A DNA stretch of 64,000 nt, from NCBI RefSeq assembly GCF_016597815.1, contig NZ_VCHA01000001.1, positions 310,001-374,000 on the forward strand, read 5' to 3'. Below are positions 15,829 through 25,414 of the stretch, in pieces; position 1 is the first letter of the stretch, and every line of letters begins with the position of its first letter. The notes under the pieces were generated by a model. The model had not been told where the DNA came from. It searched no databases and saw only the letters and a program-made list of their open reading frames with translations. The position numbers and the translations under genes are program-made. The stretch comes from Marinobacter sp. DY40_1A1 (GTDB lineage: Bacteria; Pseudomonadota; Gammaproteobacteria; Pseudomonadales; Oleiphilaceae).

Positions 15829-17112
15829 TTGAAGGATACAATCAACGATAAATCGGCGGACACTTGTCTTCCTGGAGGATTAATTTCCGCTGATCAATGG
15901 ACATTGCCTCAAACATCGGTGCGGCGTTCACTAAAAGACGCTATTCAGTATGCCCTCTCTCAACTGCAGGCCGGGGTTTCACAAGCTGAAGATCCGTTTG
16001 AAAGCATGGACGATCTGCCAGAACTGTCCGGTATTCAAAAAAAGCGATTGGCTCCGGAGCCGGATTATGGCCGTCAGGCAGAAGCTATAGCCAGCGGCGT
16101 GCAACAAGCGCGTTCCGAGGGCTCTCTGAGTCGGGAAGTTGTGTGCCTGGTGGCACCCCCTTTTTCTGGTTTGCAGCAGTCGCTCGCCCGGTTTGAAGAA
16201 CTCGCAGAGCCTGGGTTACTTGATGGAAGTGGTGAAAAATGGCGCATCATTGGGCCGCCGGATACCCTGTCATTTAGTGCCAAGGAAGCCTGTGATTGGT
16301 GGGATGAACAGGATCTGTCGACCCCATGGGTAATTACGGAGCTTGCGGATTTCTGGCTGCGGAGTTTGTCAGGGCTGGTTCTGGTGAAGGAGTTGTTTCG
16401 CAGAATTGCCATTGGTGAAACAGGCGCAGGCATTTTGGGTTGCTCAAGTTGGTGTTGGCGATACTGGGGACAATATCTTGAGAACGCCCAGATGTCGCCC
16501 TGGACTCCCGCGCCCATGGACGCCGAGCGCCTTGGCGTCTGGTTTACTTATCTGGCTTCGGGAAAAGGCAGGTCTGAGATAGTTGCAAGAATGACCGGCG
16601 ATGGCCTCTACGTGCTGCCTTTGGCTGAAAAAGACAAAACTAAAAGCAATAAAAAACGCAAATACAGTTCTTTCTTGCGCGACCTGGCCGCTACATCACG
16701 CGGTAATCCCGGTGTGGCTTTGGCAATCTGGCAGAGATCCCTGCGGGCCAAGCCGGATGACGAGGCGAAGCTGGATGAGGCTGATGAAAAAACTGAAAAA
16801 CAGAGCCGGGCTGCGGATTGCTGGGTTGTTCCGCTAGGTAAGCTAAGCCTGCCAAGCATGCCCCAAAGCAAGGAGAGTGTGACCGGGTTTATTCTGCATG
16901 GATTGTTGTTGCACAACGGTCTTGATATGTCCTCCCTGGAGTTGGTTACCGGTGTGTCCACCTACGAATTGAGTTTGGTGTTATCACGGTTAAAGCGTGC
17001 AGAGTTGGCGGCCTGTGATGAGACTGATGGGCGCTGGCAAGTCACAGCTATCGGGTATCCCACCGTCAGGCGGCATTTGCAGGGTTGGGGTTTTCCGCTT
17101 GATCAATTCTAG
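15829..17112 (+). CDS. uncharacterised protein paired with MscS (degenerate ATPase-like, winged-helix tail)
   Basis: A 427-residue cytoplasmic protein that I cannot assign to a named family. The start is TTG at 15829, eight bases after AGGAG. The N-terminal ~90 residues are polar. Around residue 105, VVCLVAPPFSGLQQSL looks like an AAA-type P-loop that has lost its glycine-lysine core. Later, TELADFWLRSLSGLVLVKEL and GAGILGCSSWCWRYW resemble the second half of such a fold. A lysine-rich stretch (KDKTKSNKKRKYSSF) precedes a C-terminal winged-helix-like region (SSLELVTGVSTYELSLVLSRLKRAELA). It ends eight bases before the mechanosensitive channel gene, so the two are surely co-transcribed. A regulatory or assembly role for the channel is a guess. 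Confidence 0.7.
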   Translation: MKDTINDKSADTCLPGGLISADQWTLPQTSVRRSLKDAIQYALSQLQAGVSQAEDPFESMDDLPELSGIQKKRLAPEPDYGRQAEAIASGVQQARSEGSLSREVVCLVAPPFSGLQQSLARFEELAEPGLLDGSGEKWRIIGPPDTLSFSAKEACDWWDEQDLSTPWVITELADFWLRSLSGLVLVKELFRRIAIGETGAGILGCSSWCWRYWGQYLENAQMSPWTPAPMDAERLGVWFTYLASGKGRSEIVARMTGDGLYVLPLAEKDKTKSNKKRKYSSFLRDLAATSRGNPGVALAIWQRSLRAKPDDEAKLDEADEKTEKQSRAADCWVVPLGKLSLPSMPQSKESVTGFILHGLLLHNGLDMSSLELVTGVSTYELSLVLSRLKRAELAACDETDGRWQVTAIGYPTVRRHLQGWGFPLDQF

Positions 17113-17120
17113 GAGTTGTT

Positions 17121-17924
17121 ATGATCGATGATCTTGGAATCAAGTCTGCTTTTGCCTCTATAACCAGTCAGGCGCTGTTAAAGGCGTTACTCGTTATCAT
17201 TATTGCGTCTCTTGTCATAGTGGCGGTGCAGAAGGTGCTTCCCCGGGTTGCAGAGAAGCTGGGTGGTAAACCGCGCCTATACCTTTTGGCTTCTGTTCCT
17301 TTACTCAGATTGCTGATTATTTTCGCCACGATCACGGTTGTAGTTCCGATTTTGGTAGAACCGTCGTTCGAAAATATGGTGGCTATTTTCGGGGCGCTTG
17401 CCCTGGCGCTTGGCTTTGCTTTCAAGGATTACGCCAACAGCCTGATCGCCGGTATTGTTACTTTGTACGAAATGCCTTACCGGCCAGGTGACTGGATTGA
17501 GGTCGATGGCCAATACGGCGTAGTACGAGCCATCAATACGCGGGCTGCCGAGATTGTTACACCTGACGATACGGTAGTGATCATTCCTCACAATAAGCTG
17601 TGGAATTCCCTGATTGCCAACGGAAACGACGGCACAGATAACCTGATGTGCACGGCAGACTTTTATCTGGAGGCTAATCATGATGTCAGTCAGGTTCGTG
17701 ATTTGCTTCGGGATGTAGCGTTTACCAGCCCGCGAACCAAAACCTGGCAGCCAGTGCTGGTGATTGTGTTTAATAAGCCTTGGGGCATGCACTACCGGGT
17801 GAAGGCCTACCCGTTTGATCCTAAAGAGCAGTTCCAGTTTGTATCCGAGCTTACAGCTCGAGGTTCTGCAGAGCTGGCACGGCAAAATGTGAAATTTGTC
17901 TCTGTGCCGGTTGTGGCAGATTGA
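17121..17924 (+). CDS. MscS family mechanosensitive ion channel
   Basis: A 267-residue small-conductance mechanosensitive channel. Three hydrophobic segments (about 18-37, 55-75 and 82-105) precede the beta domain. The pore-lining helix is rich in Ala and Gly (FGALALALGFAFKDYANSLIAG). The MscS signature RPGDWIEVDGQYGVV follows, then IPHNKLWNSLIAN. The channel gates under membrane tension to release solutes after osmotic downshock. GGAGTTGTT before the ATG provides a ribosome site. It lies eight bases after the unknown 427-residue protein gene. The two-gene unit ends before a minus-strand terminator. Confidence 0.93.
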   Translation: MIDDLGIKSAFASITSQALLKALLVIIIASLVIVAVQKVLPRVAEKLGGKPRLYLLASVPLLRLLIIFATITVVVPILVEPSFENMVAIFGALALALGFAFKDYANSLIAGIVTLYEMPYRPGDWIEVDGQYGVVRAINTRAAEIVTPDDTVVIIPHNKLWNSLIANGNDGTDNLMCTADFYLEANHDVSQVRDLLRDVAFTSPRTKTWQPVLVIVFNKPWGMHYRVKAYPFDPKEQFQFVSELTARGSAELARQNVKFVSVPVVAD

Positions 17925-17950
17925 GTTGAGGCATGGTGGCTAGGCAAATC

Positions 17951-17973
17951 AAAAAGCCCCGCTTGGCGGGGCT
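17951..17973 (-). terminator. rho-independent terminator of the DUF4168 gene
   Basis: On the minus strand, AGCCCCGC, a three-base loop and GCGGGGCT are followed by TTTTGATT. It lies 37 bases beyond the DUF4168 stop. Confidence 0.85.
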
Positions 17974-18009
17974 AAACTGACGAACAGTTTGTCTGGATTT
18001 GACCCGCGC

Positions 18010-18405
18010 TTACATCAGCGCGTCAACACGGTTACGGATCTTTGGCTCGCTGCTGTAGGCGGTTGCAATGGCATTATAGGTTGGGATATCCATTCCTGAA
18101 TCCTCAATGACCGATACCATTTGATCGTTAGCTTCCATCTGCAGTTTCTGAGCTTCCTGCTGGGAGTCCGCTGATTCAATTTTGTCTATGTACTCTTCAC
18201 GCACTTCTGAAATGCCTTCCTGCGCTTCAATAAACTTTTTCAGCTCGGCGTCGTTGTAATGGGTGTTCTGCGTACCTGCAGCTGCAGGGTTTGAGTAACC
18301 TTCTGAGCCTCCGGTGGCTACAGGGTTCTGCTCAGCCATTGTGGGCGCTGCTGCCAGTAGGGCAATGGATGCGGTAATGGATACGAGTAGCTTGTTCATA
18401 TTCAT
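18010..18405 (-). CDS. DUF4168 domain periplasmic protein
   Basis: A 131-residue protein with a cleavable signal peptide (LLVSITASIALLAAAPTMA, cleavage after residue ~24). The mature part has the DUF4168 pattern: DAELKKFIEAQEGISEVREE, then a helical region ending in NAIATAYSSEPKIRNRVDAL. Such proteins are small, helical and periplasmic, and their function is not known. GGAGAAG lies about nine bases before the ATG. The gene is monocistronic with its own terminator and an AT-rich upstream region shared with the divergent histidine kinase gene. Confidence 0.85.
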   Translation of the reverse strand: MNMNKLLVSITASIALLAAAPTMAEQNPVATGGSEGYSNPAAAGTQNTHYNDAELKKFIEAQEGISEVREEYIDKIESADSQQEAQKLQMEANDQMVSVIEDSGMDIPTYNAIATAYSSEPKIRNRVDALM

Positions 18406-18594
18406 AATCGACTTCTCCTGTTTGATTTGCGTTCACCAAAGACATATCAAGCCTCGTGCCAGTTTCTGTATATTTTATTTATTGTTTATAAATCATAGGT
18501 TTATAGTTTTCTGTGGTTAATCCTGCGTAATGAAGGTTGAGACGAAATGTCACATGTGGCAGAAGAGTGTGGCATTTATGTAGTTGGAGCTTGA

Positions 18595-20067
18595 ATGAAA
18601 CCGTCTCTCAGAAGCGCCGGCCAAGTATTTGGGTCAATACAACTCACCCTGGTGTTGAGCATTGTCGTCCCCTTGCTGGTCATCAGTGGCCTTGCCATAT
18701 ATCTAGGGTTTGGGGCTGTAGAAAAAGCTCTGAACGACCGCTTGCAGGAAGATCTGGAGCTGGTGGCCCGAGCTGCCAGCGGCCCCCTTTCCCGAGCCAT
18801 GCAGGAAAACGATGAGTTGGTTATAGGCGACTCTCTGAGATCAATATTCCGGATTGGTCGCGTGTCCGGTGCATCGGTTTTCGATAAAGGCGGAGCCCGG
18901 ATTGCCAGTCTCGGCCTGGCAGATACAGATGTAGGGAACAGCGCCAGCGCTGAGCAGGTCATTAACAGTGGCGAGCTTGGCGGGGCCTTTCGGCGGGTAG
19001 ATGGGCAATCTGTATTCTCGCACTTTACGCCTCTGGTGGCCGACGATGGCCGAATACAGGGGTTGCTGCAAATCACCCGCAAGCGTAGTGATTTTCATGA
19101 GTTGCTGGCCTCAAGCCGCCTTTGGGCTGTGTCTATCTGGTCTGCGCTTGCGATAACAATCATCCTGGTGGTTGTGCTTGGGCACTATGGAACCGTCGGC
19201 CGCCATGTCAGTCGCCTGTTAAGCGCTATGAGTGAGCTGGCACCCGGCAACTGGCAGTTTGACGCGGAACCATCTGGCCCCCGCGAGCTGCGGCAGATAT
19301 ATGGTGGTGTTCGGGACATGGGCCAGCGCATGGCTCGGGCAGAAGAGGAAATACAGCAGCGTGTGATCACAGAGCGTCAACTTGCCGAGCGCCTGGAATA
19401 TCAGGAAAAGATTGCCATGATCGGGCGAGTGGCGGGCGGGGTTGCCCACGAGCTTGGCGCACCCTTGAACGTGATTCAGGGGCGCGCAAACATTCTGGCT
19501 CGCCATGACCTCACGGATGAACAGCGACGGCAACTGGATGATATCGGTTACCAGGTGGGGCGAATGACCACCATCATTCAGCAGCTTTTGGATTGCTTCC
19601 GCCATGTGCCGGATTCAAGGCGGCCGATCAGCCTCAATGCTGTCCTCAAAGATGTACTGGACCGCGCCGGTGAAGATGAGAAGTGCCATGGGAAGCGCCT
19701 GCTAAGCCGAGGGCTTGAAGTGGGTGCCTGGATCAGGGCAGAACCTGTGAGGTTGGAGTTGGCCTGTTTGAATGTAGTGCGCAACGCCTGCCAGGCTGCT
19801 CGCGCTGAGGTGGCTTTGTCGCTGCACCGTTATGATAGCGAGTGGGAGGTGCGGGTTGAGGATGATGGACCAGGCATAGCCACTGAGAAAAGAGACGCAG
19901 TGTTTGAACCGTTTTACAGTACCCGGCCGGCTGGGGAAGGCACGGGGCTTGGGCTGGCGATGGTCAGCAGTATTCTTAAAGAGCACAGTGGCCGGATTGA
20001 AATCGGAAACAGTGAATCGGGAGGATGCAGAATGAGCCTGTACTGGCCAGTGGAGACGGGGGTATGA
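18595..20067 (+). CDS. sensor histidine kinase (NtrB-like, two membrane segments)
   Basis: A 490-residue membrane sensor kinase. Membrane helices at about 16-38 and 177-197 bracket a periplasmic sensor domain of ~135 residues. A HAMP-like linker leads to the kinase core: H-box GGVAHELGAPLNVIQGR with the phosphorylated His at 285, N-box NVVRNACQAA, G1 box EDDGPGIA and G2 box GTGLGLAMV. It autophosphorylates and passes phosphate to the response regulator, whose ATG overlaps its stop (ATGA at 20064-20067). The domain order resembles kinases that partner sigma-54 activators (DctB- or AtoS-like). The signal is unknown; the DMT transporter next in the operon suggests a small metabolite or toxic compound. 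Confidence 0.93.
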   Translation: MKPSLRSAGQVFGSIQLTLVLSIVVPLLVISGLAIYLGFGAVEKALNDRLQEDLELVARAASGPLSRAMQENDELVIGDSLRSIFRIGRVSGASVFDKGGARIASLGLADTDVGNSASAEQVINSGELGGAFRRVDGQSVFSHFTPLVADDGRIQGLLQITRKRSDFHELLASSRLWAVSIWSALAITIILVVVLGHYGTVGRHVSRLLSAMSELAPGNWQFDAEPSGPRELRQIYGGVRDMGQRMARAEEEIQQRVITERQLAERLEYQEKIAMIGRVAGGVAHELGAPLNVIQGRANILARHDLTDEQRRQLDDIGYQVGRMTTIIQQLLDCFRHVPDSRRPISLNAVLKDVLDRAGEDEKCHGKRLLSRGLEVGAWIRAEPVRLELACLNVVRNACQAARAEVALSLHRYDSEWEVRVEDDGPGIATEKRDAVFEPFYSTRPAGEGTGLGLAMVSSILKEHSGRIEIGNSESGGCRMSLYWPVETGV

Positions 20068-21506
20068 GCCAATTCAAAGCAAGGATTTTGCTCCTGGAAG
20101 ACGACGCCAGCCTGGGGCTGTTATTGAGTGAGGAGCTTGCGCTGGATGGCTATAGCGTGAGCCGCGCCGGAACAGTAAGTGAAGCTTGCGGAATGCTCAG
20201 TGCAGAAACACCCGACCTGGTGGTATCAGATCTGCGCCTGCCAGATGGCGATGGGCTGGAGCTACTCAAGGCAGCTCAGGCTGAAGGTCTCAGCTTGCCC
20301 TTTATTATCATTACAGCTTTCGGGACAGTTGATCAGGCCGTTGAGGCATTGCAAGCAGGCGCAGACGATTTTCTCACCAAGCCTTTATCTACTGATCATC
20401 TGCGCCTGAAAATACGGCGATTACTCACGCAGGCCGATCTCACAAAACAGCTGAAGCAGTTTCTTGCACACAGTAACACCGATGAATCCCTCGGCCTGAT
20501 TGGTGAGCATGAAAGCATGGTGCGGCTTAGGTCTGAAATTCGCCAGATTGCCCGCAGTGATGCTGCGGTTTTGATATGCGGCGAAAGCGGAACCGGCAAG
20601 GAACTGGTGGCGAGGGCCATTCACCGTGTCAGCGAGCGGAACGCCAAGCCTTTTGTGGCGGTGAATTGTGCGGGTATACCGGCAGAGCTCATGGAAAGTG
20701 AGTTTTTCGGCCACGAGGCCGGTGCCTTTACCGGGGCGCGCCAGGCTCGGAAAGGTCTGTTTACAGAGGCTCACGGTGGCACTTTGTTGCTGGATGAGAT
20801 TGGCGAGATGCCTCTGGCCTTGCAGGCAAAGCTATTGCGTGTGTTGCAGGAAGGCATGGTAAAACCGGTGGGCTCGGATCAGGAAGAGCCCGTGGATGTA
20901 CGAATTCTGGCCGCCACCCACGTGGATCTGTTGAAAGCTGTGAGTGAGGGAAGCTTCCGGGAAGACCTCTATTATCGGTTGGAGACTCTGAGCCTGCGCA
21001 TTCCGGCGTTGCGTGAGCGAGGTGATGATGTTGACCTGCTTGCAATGCACTTTCTCCGTGAAGCTGCCCGCCGACATCAGCGCGGATTTCTGAAGCTCAG
21101 CCAGGTAAGCTCCCGCACTCTTATGGATTACCCGTTTCCGGGCAATGTCCGTGAACTGGCCAGTGCGATCGAGAGGGCGGTGACCTTCTGTGAAGGCGAC
21201 ACCATCCAGCCCGATCATCTGCCAGAACGAGTCCGCAAACGCCAGGGGATTGCCACCACCTCACAGGCCGCGCTTAGCGTCGACAGCATTTCGCAATGGC
21301 CAACACTCGACGCCCTCCAGCAAGATTATGTAACTGAGGTGATGAAGGCGGTGGGAGGCAACAAACGCCGAGCTGCTCAAATTCTGGGTATAAACCGGCG
21401 CACCTTGTACAGATGGCTGGCGGCAGGTGAACCGGGCCTTGAAGCAAGCGATGAGAGCGGCGCGGTGAGAAGTGGCGCAAAAATACCGAAAGGAGATGTG
21501 CAGTGA
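20064..21506 (+). CDS. sigma-54-dependent response regulator (NtrC family)
   Basis: A 480-residue three-domain activator. The receiver domain (about 7-120) has phospho-acceptor Asp56 in VVSDLRLPDGDG and LTKP near 105. The AAA+ domain has Walker A GESGTGKE (173-180), the sigma-54 contact loop GAFTGA (220-225) and Walker B LLLDEIGE (241-248). The C-terminal helix-turn-helix is NKRRAAQILGINRRTLYRWL. It should activate RpoN-dependent promoters on phosphorylation. The start at 20064 is preferred over the upstream in-frame codon at 20025 because it gives the four-base overlap with the kinase gene and begins right before the receiver fold. A GTGA overlap links it to the DMT transporter. Confidence 0.94.
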   Translation: MSQFKARILLLEDDASLGLLLSEELALDGYSVSRAGTVSEACGMLSAETPDLVVSDLRLPDGDGLELLKAAQAEGLSLPFIIITAFGTVDQAVEALQAGADDFLTKPLSTDHLRLKIRRLLTQADLTKQLKQFLAHSNTDESLGLIGEHESMVRLRSEIRQIARSDAAVLICGESGTGKELVARAIHRVSERNAKPFVAVNCAGIPAELMESEFFGHEAGAFTGARQARKGLFTEAHGGTLLLDEIGEMPLALQAKLLRVLQEGMVKPVGSDQEEPVDVRILAATHVDLLKAVSEGSFREDLYYRLETLSLRIPALRERGDDVDLLAMHFLREAARRHQRGFLKLSQVSSRTLMDYPFPGNVRELASAIERAVTFCEGDTIQPDHLPERVRKRQGIATTSQAALSVDSISQWPTLDALQQDYVTEVMKAVGGNKRRAAQILGINRRTLYRWLAAGEPGLEASDESGAVRSGAKIPKGDVQ

Positions 21507-22411
21507 AAGATCAGAAAACAGCCATGATGTACGGGCTGGGCACTGTGTTGCTCTGGTCTACCGTTGCCACAGCATTCAAACTGGCCTTGGCAGACTTGGC
21601 ACCCGTGCAAATGTTGCTGGTTGCTTGCTCGGCGTCTGTGGTGGTTATGGCGATCATCCTGATGTTGCAAAAGCGCTGGCATCTGGTGTTTTCGTTACAG
21701 AAAAAACAATACATACAATCGTTTGGCATGGGGCTGATAAACCCTTGTTTGTATTATTTCTTTCTTTTTGGCGCATTTGACCGGCTGCCCGCGCAAGAAG
21801 CTCAGCCGTTAAATTACACTTGGGCGCTGGTTTTGGCATATTTGTCAGTGCCGTTTCTGGGCCATCGCCTGCGCAGGCTGGATATAGTCGCGGGCCTGGT
21901 GTGCTATGCGGGCGTTGTGGTGATTGCCACCCGTGGGGCTGTTACCACTTTGAGTTTCTCAGACCCAATCGGGGTTGCTCTGGCCATAGGCAGCACTCTT
22001 GTGTGGGCGTCCTATTGGATTATTGCTACCCGAGATACCCGGGACCCTGTGGTTGGTCTGTTCCTCAACTTTCTGTTCGGGCTCCCTGTTATAGCTTTGA
22101 TCTGTTGGTGGACAGAAGGACTGTCCCTGCCGGTTTCCGGTTCTCTGGTTGCGGCCCTGTACGTGGGCATATTCGAGATGGGCATCGCCTTCGTGCTTTG
22201 GTCTTACGCCATGAAAAAGGCAGAAAACACCTCCAGAGTGAGTAACCTGATCTTTATTTCGCCGTTTCTGTCACTGGTATTCATCTATTTTATTCTGGGC
22301 GAACAGATTCTGCCGTCCACATATATTGGCCTGGTGTTGATTATGGCGGGTCTTTGGCTACAGCAAAAAAAAGTGAAAGAGCGAGAGCAGGGGCTGGCAG
22401 ATGGCCAATGA
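21503..22411 (+). CDS. EamA/DMT family transporter (GTG start)
   Basis: A 302-residue inner-membrane protein with about ten hydrophobic segments in two repeated EamA halves, each starting with a conserved membrane pattern ([14 protein letters not shown] and [13 protein letters not shown]). This is the drug/metabolite transporter design. The GTG at 21503 overlaps the response regulator stop (GTGA), and AAAGGAGATG lies just upstream. It is the third gene of a kinase-regulator-transporter operon, so it may export the compound that the sensor detects. The substrate is not deducible. The end overlaps the GIY-YIG gene by 11 bases. Confidence 0.9.
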   Translation: MKDQKTAMMYGLGTVLLWSTVATAFKLALADLAPVQMLLVACSASVVVMAIILMLQKRWHLVFSLQKKQYIQSFGMGLINPCLYYFFLFGAFDRLPAQEAQPLNYTWALVLAYLSVPFLGHRLRRLDIVAGLVCYAGVVVIATRGAVTTLSFSDPIGVALAIGSTLVWASYWIIATRDTRDPVVGLFLNFLFGLPVIALICWWTEGLSLPVSGSLVAALYVGIFEMGIAFVLWSYAMKKAENTSRVSNLIFISPFLSLVFIYFILGEQILPSTYIGLVLIMAGLWLQQKKVKEREQGLADGQ

Positions 22412-22679
22412 CTGGTTTGTCTATATGGTGCGCACGGCCCGCGGCGCGCTCTATACGGGCATAACCACAGATGTGCCTCGTCGCTTTGCCGAACACCAGG
22501 CCGGTGCGCCAAAAGGCGCGAGGAGCCTGAGAGGCAAAGGTCCGCTGGAGTTGGTGCTCAGCTTGCCAGCGGGTGATCGCAGCCGGGCATCCAAGCTGGA
22601 GTGGCACATTAAACAGTGGCCAAGGCAGCGTAAGGAGGCGCTCGTTCAGGGTAAGGTCAGTCTGCCAGATGCGCTTTGA
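22401..22679 (+). CDS. GIY-YIG nuclease family protein
   Basis: A 92-residue single-domain GIY-YIG protein of the YhbQ/UPF0213 type. The motif appears as [16 protein letters not shown] (Y-M-V and Y-T-G in place of GIY and YIG), followed by the arginine of [10 protein letters not shown] and the conserved glutamate in [11 protein letters not shown]. These small proteins are presumed DNA-cleaving or repair-related, but evidence is thin. It starts inside the end of the DMT transporter gene, so translation is likely coupled. It overlaps the convergent esterase gene by 23 bases. Confidence 0.9.
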   Translation: MANDWFVYMVRTARGALYTGITTDVPRRFAEHQAGAPKGARSLRGKGPLELVLSLPAGDRSRASKLEWHIKQWPRQRKEALVQGKVSLPDAL

Positions 22680-23550
22680 TATGCTTGCCAGCGGCCTGCA
22701 CTGCAGCGGAGGCTCGTTTTAGCTGGCCGCTATGCACCTGGAATACGTGCCAGAGGCTGTTGAACACCTCAAACTGGGTAACTACTCCCGCATTCCTTGC
22801 AGCATCAGCCAAGCGTTCCGCATCGTTGAGCAGAATTTCCTGACTACCAGCCTGTATCAGCAGAGGGGGTAAGCCCTCAAAGTTACCAAAAACCGGGGAT
22901 ATAAGAGGGTTGGTCAAGGGCTCTTGTCCGGCGTATAGCCTGGCTGCTTTTTCTGTCCAGCGTGCCTGAAGTACAGGTTCGCATTCAGGGGAATACAGGT
23001 TTTTTTGGGTCAAATCTGTCCAGGGTGAAAAAACCGTAATTGAAGAGGGGAGCGGTTGATTACTTTCACGCAGACGCATGGCCAAGGCGATAGCGAGTCC
23101 GCCGCCGGCTGAATCGCCTGCTATGGCAATCTGCCCAGGTGAATACCCTTCGGTAATCAACGCCTGCCAGGCCGCTTCTGCATCGTCCAACGCTGCAGGG
23201 TATGGGTTCTCAGGAGCAAGCCGGTATTCTGGTGCAACCACCATACAGCCAGTGGCTTTGGCCAGGTGTCCGGTAAGGCCCTTGTGAGTGGTTGCAGAGC
23301 CGATAATATAACCGCCGCCGTGCAGGTACAGCACTGCGCCACGAGTGACTTTTCCGACAGAGCTTCTGATTGTTGAGAGCCCTGCCAGAGTGCCTGTCTG
23401 AAAGCGGCAGTCACGAGGTGGAACAGAGGTTCGGTAGGCTTGGCTAATCAAAGTACGCTGAACTGAAACCGGAATCGCCGGGTGAAGGGCTGGCCTGACC
23501 AAACGAGTCACGGTTTGGCGGAGCGCGGTCTCAATTAGGTGTTGCAACAT
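22657..23550 (-). CDS. alpha/beta hydrolase, HSL-type esterase
   Basis: A 297-residue esterase/lipase of the hormone-sensitive-lipase group. The oxyanion motif HGGGY ([11 protein letters not shown]) is followed by the nucleophile elbow GDSAGG and a C-terminal catalytic His in LWHVFQVH; the acid is probably in the ILLND segment. No signal peptide is seen, so it should be cytoplasmic, acting on short- to medium-chain esters. It stands alone, transcribed divergently from the next hydrolase gene with 79 bases between the starts, and overlaps the GIY-YIG gene at its 3' end. Confidence 0.92.
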   Translation of the reverse strand: MLQHLIETALRQTVTRLVRPALHPAIPVSVQRTLISQAYRTSVPPRDCRFQTGTLAGLSTIRSSVGKVTRGAVLYLHGGGYIIGSATTHKGLTGHLAKATGCMVVAPEYRLAPENPYPAALDDAEAAWQALITEGYSPGQIAIAGDSAGGGLAIALAMRLRESNQPLPSSITVFSPWTDLTQKNLYSPECEPVLQARWTEKAARLYAGQEPLTNPLISPVFGNFEGLPPLLIQAGSQEILLNDAERLADAARNAGVVTQFEVFNSLWHVFQVHSGQLKRASAAVQAAGKHIKAHLAD

Positions 23551-23629
23551 CTGTGTTATACCCCCGCTATGGGTTAGGATTGTGCATCATAATTCGTATT
23601 ATCTATTCATGACAGGCGTTTAACTCTAC

Positions 23630-24646
23630 GTGTACTGGAAAACAGATACCATAGAAATACCAGACTGGGATCGCAGCTCTCTTTTAAAGAGGCTGGAGCC
23701 TTTTGATCCGGGTGGGCGGGAAGAACTCAGTGACGAGATGGTGGCCTACTGCCGCTTTTATGGCCTTGATCTCTGGGTAGAGCACCCCGAAGTTGCCTAC
23801 CATCAAGGCTATGTGACGGCCGGCGAGCATGAAGTTATGGTGCACTATTTCCGGCTGCCGGAGTCTCAGGCAAAACGGGGTACAGTATTCATTCTGCACG
23901 GCTATTTTGATCACGTTGGTTTATATAGCCAGTTGATTGATCGCTGCCTTGGGGCCGGATTTGATGTGCTGACCTATGATCAGCCGGGGCATGGGCTTTC
24001 CAGTGGCACACCTGCAGCTATCGGCAGTTTTCTGGAATATCAGGGGGTTTTGTCAGAAGTTCTGGCCCATGTCAGGGATAAAATCCGCGGGCCCTGGTTT
24101 GCGGTCGGGCAGAGTACGGGAGGGGCCATATTGATTGACTATCTTCTGTCTAACCACCACTCCACAGAGACATCGGAGTTCCGAAAGGTGGTTTTGTTGG
24201 CGCCCCTGGTGCGTCCTGCCGGATGGCTTGGCGCCAAAGTGCTGCACACGCTGGTTAAGCCATTTATGACCCGGTGGCAGCGTGTATTTGCAGCGAATAG
24301 CGGTAATACCCGCTTTTTACGCTTTCTGCGTGAGCATGACCCGCTGCAGGCAAGGGCCGTTCACGTTGATTGGGTGAGCGCGCTACGAACATGGATACCG
24401 CACATTGAATCGGCTCGCCCGGTGAACTTTCCGGTTACGGTTGTTCAGGGCGAAAAAGATCAGACCGTAGACTGGCAACACAATCTGAGAATCATCCGCA
24501 ACAAGTTTGCAGCGGTTGAGGAAGTGAGAATAGCCGACGGGCGTCATCATTTGGTGAACGAAGCCAAAGATCTTCAGGCAACCGTGTTCAATACAATTAT
24601 TGATACGTTTGAGCATTCAGCAGCAGGCGCTCCTGATAGCTTCTGA
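23630..24646 (+). CDS. alpha/beta hydrolase (serine aminopeptidase S33 / lysophospholipase-like, GTG start)
   Basis: A 338-residue hydrolase_4-type protein. The oxyanion region is VFILHGYFDHVGLYSQLIDR, the nucleophile elbow GQSTGG, the acid is probably in GEKDQTVDW and the catalytic His lies in DGRHHLVNE. This arrangement is that of monoacylglycerol lipases and lysophospholipases. The only start that fits is GTG at 23630, with a weak ribosome site. No signal peptide is present. Substrate class is inferred from the fold only. Confidence 0.88.
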   Translation: MYWKTDTIEIPDWDRSSLLKRLEPFDPGGREELSDEMVAYCRFYGLDLWVEHPEVAYHQGYVTAGEHEVMVHYFRLPESQAKRGTVFILHGYFDHVGLYSQLIDRCLGAGFDVLTYDQPGHGLSSGTPAAIGSFLEYQGVLSEVLAHVRDKIRGPWFAVGQSTGGAILIDYLLSNHHSTETSEFRKVVLLAPLVRPAGWLGAKVLHTLVKPFMTRWQRVFAANSGNTRFLRFLREHDPLQARAVHVDWVSALRTWIPHIESARPVNFPVTVVQGEKDQTVDWQHNLRIIRNKFAAVEEVRIADGRHHLVNEAKDLQATVFNTIIDTFEHSAAGAPDSF

Positions 24647-24725
24647 GGCCATAAGGAAAGGGCTCTGGAGTATGAAAAATTCTCGCTGAGAAGCGTCTGT
24701 AAAAAAATCGCGACAGGAGATATGT

Positions 24726-25382
24726 ATGAAAAAAACGATGCTTGCACTAGCAGTGACCACCATGGGCCTTGCCGGCTGCATGACATATGACCCTTACACC
24801 GATGAAGAAAAAACCTCGAATGCCACCAAAGGTAGCATTGTTGGGGCCATCGGCGGAGCTGCAATAGGCGCTGCAACCTCAAGCAAAAGCGACCGCGGCA
24901 AGGGTGCGTTGATTGGTGCAGCAGGCGGAGCCGCGGTTGGTGGTGGTATTGGCTATTATATGGATCGACAGGAAGCAGAGCTGAGGCACAAGCTGAAAGG
25001 CACCGGCGTTCGGGTTGTTCGCAACGGCGATCAGATTGAATTGGTGATGCCCGGTAACATTACCTTTGAGCTGAACCAGACGTCTATCCGCCCTGGCTTT
25101 ACCGACACTCTTGAATCTGTGGCTCTGGTTTTAAAAGAGTTCGATAAAACCACTATTCAGATAGAGGGTCACACGGACAGCACTGGCGGAGATAGCTACA
25201 ACCAGCTGCTCAGTGAGCGCCGCGCCGGTTCTGTACGGGATTTCTTGCTGAATCAGGGTATTCAGCCCAATCGTACCCGCGCAGTGGGCTATGGTGAGCG
25301 TTACCCTATTGCATCCAATGACACGGCAGCTGGTCGAGAGCAAAACCGTCGTGTAGAGCTGACTCTGGTTCCGCGGCAGTAA
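24726..25382 (+). CDS. OmpA family lipoprotein (YiaD-like)
   Basis: A 218-residue outer-membrane lipoprotein with lipobox LAGC at residues 15-18. A glycine-rich region (about 36-80, repeats of the GAIGGAAIGAA kind) precedes an OmpA peptidoglycan-binding domain (about 105-218) with TFELNQTSIRP, IEGHTDSTG and NRRVELTL; the diaminopimelate-binding Asp and Arg are in these motifs. It should tether the outer membrane to the cell wall. GACAGGAG lies upstream of the ATG. A perfect bidirectional terminator separates it from serA. Confidence 0.93.
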   Translation: MKKTMLALAVTTMGLAGCMTYDPYTDEEKTSNATKGSIVGAIGGAAIGAATSSKSDRGKGALIGAAGGAAVGGGIGYYMDRQEAELRHKLKGTGVRVVRNGDQIELVMPGNITFELNQTSIRPGFTDTLESVALVLKEFDKTTIQIEGHTDSTGGDSYNQLLSERRAGSVRDFLLNQGIQPNRTRAVGYGERYPIASNDTAAGREQNRRVELTLVPRQ

Positions 25383-25414
25383 TCAGCTAGTGGCAAGAGT
25401 TCCGGTTTATCCGG

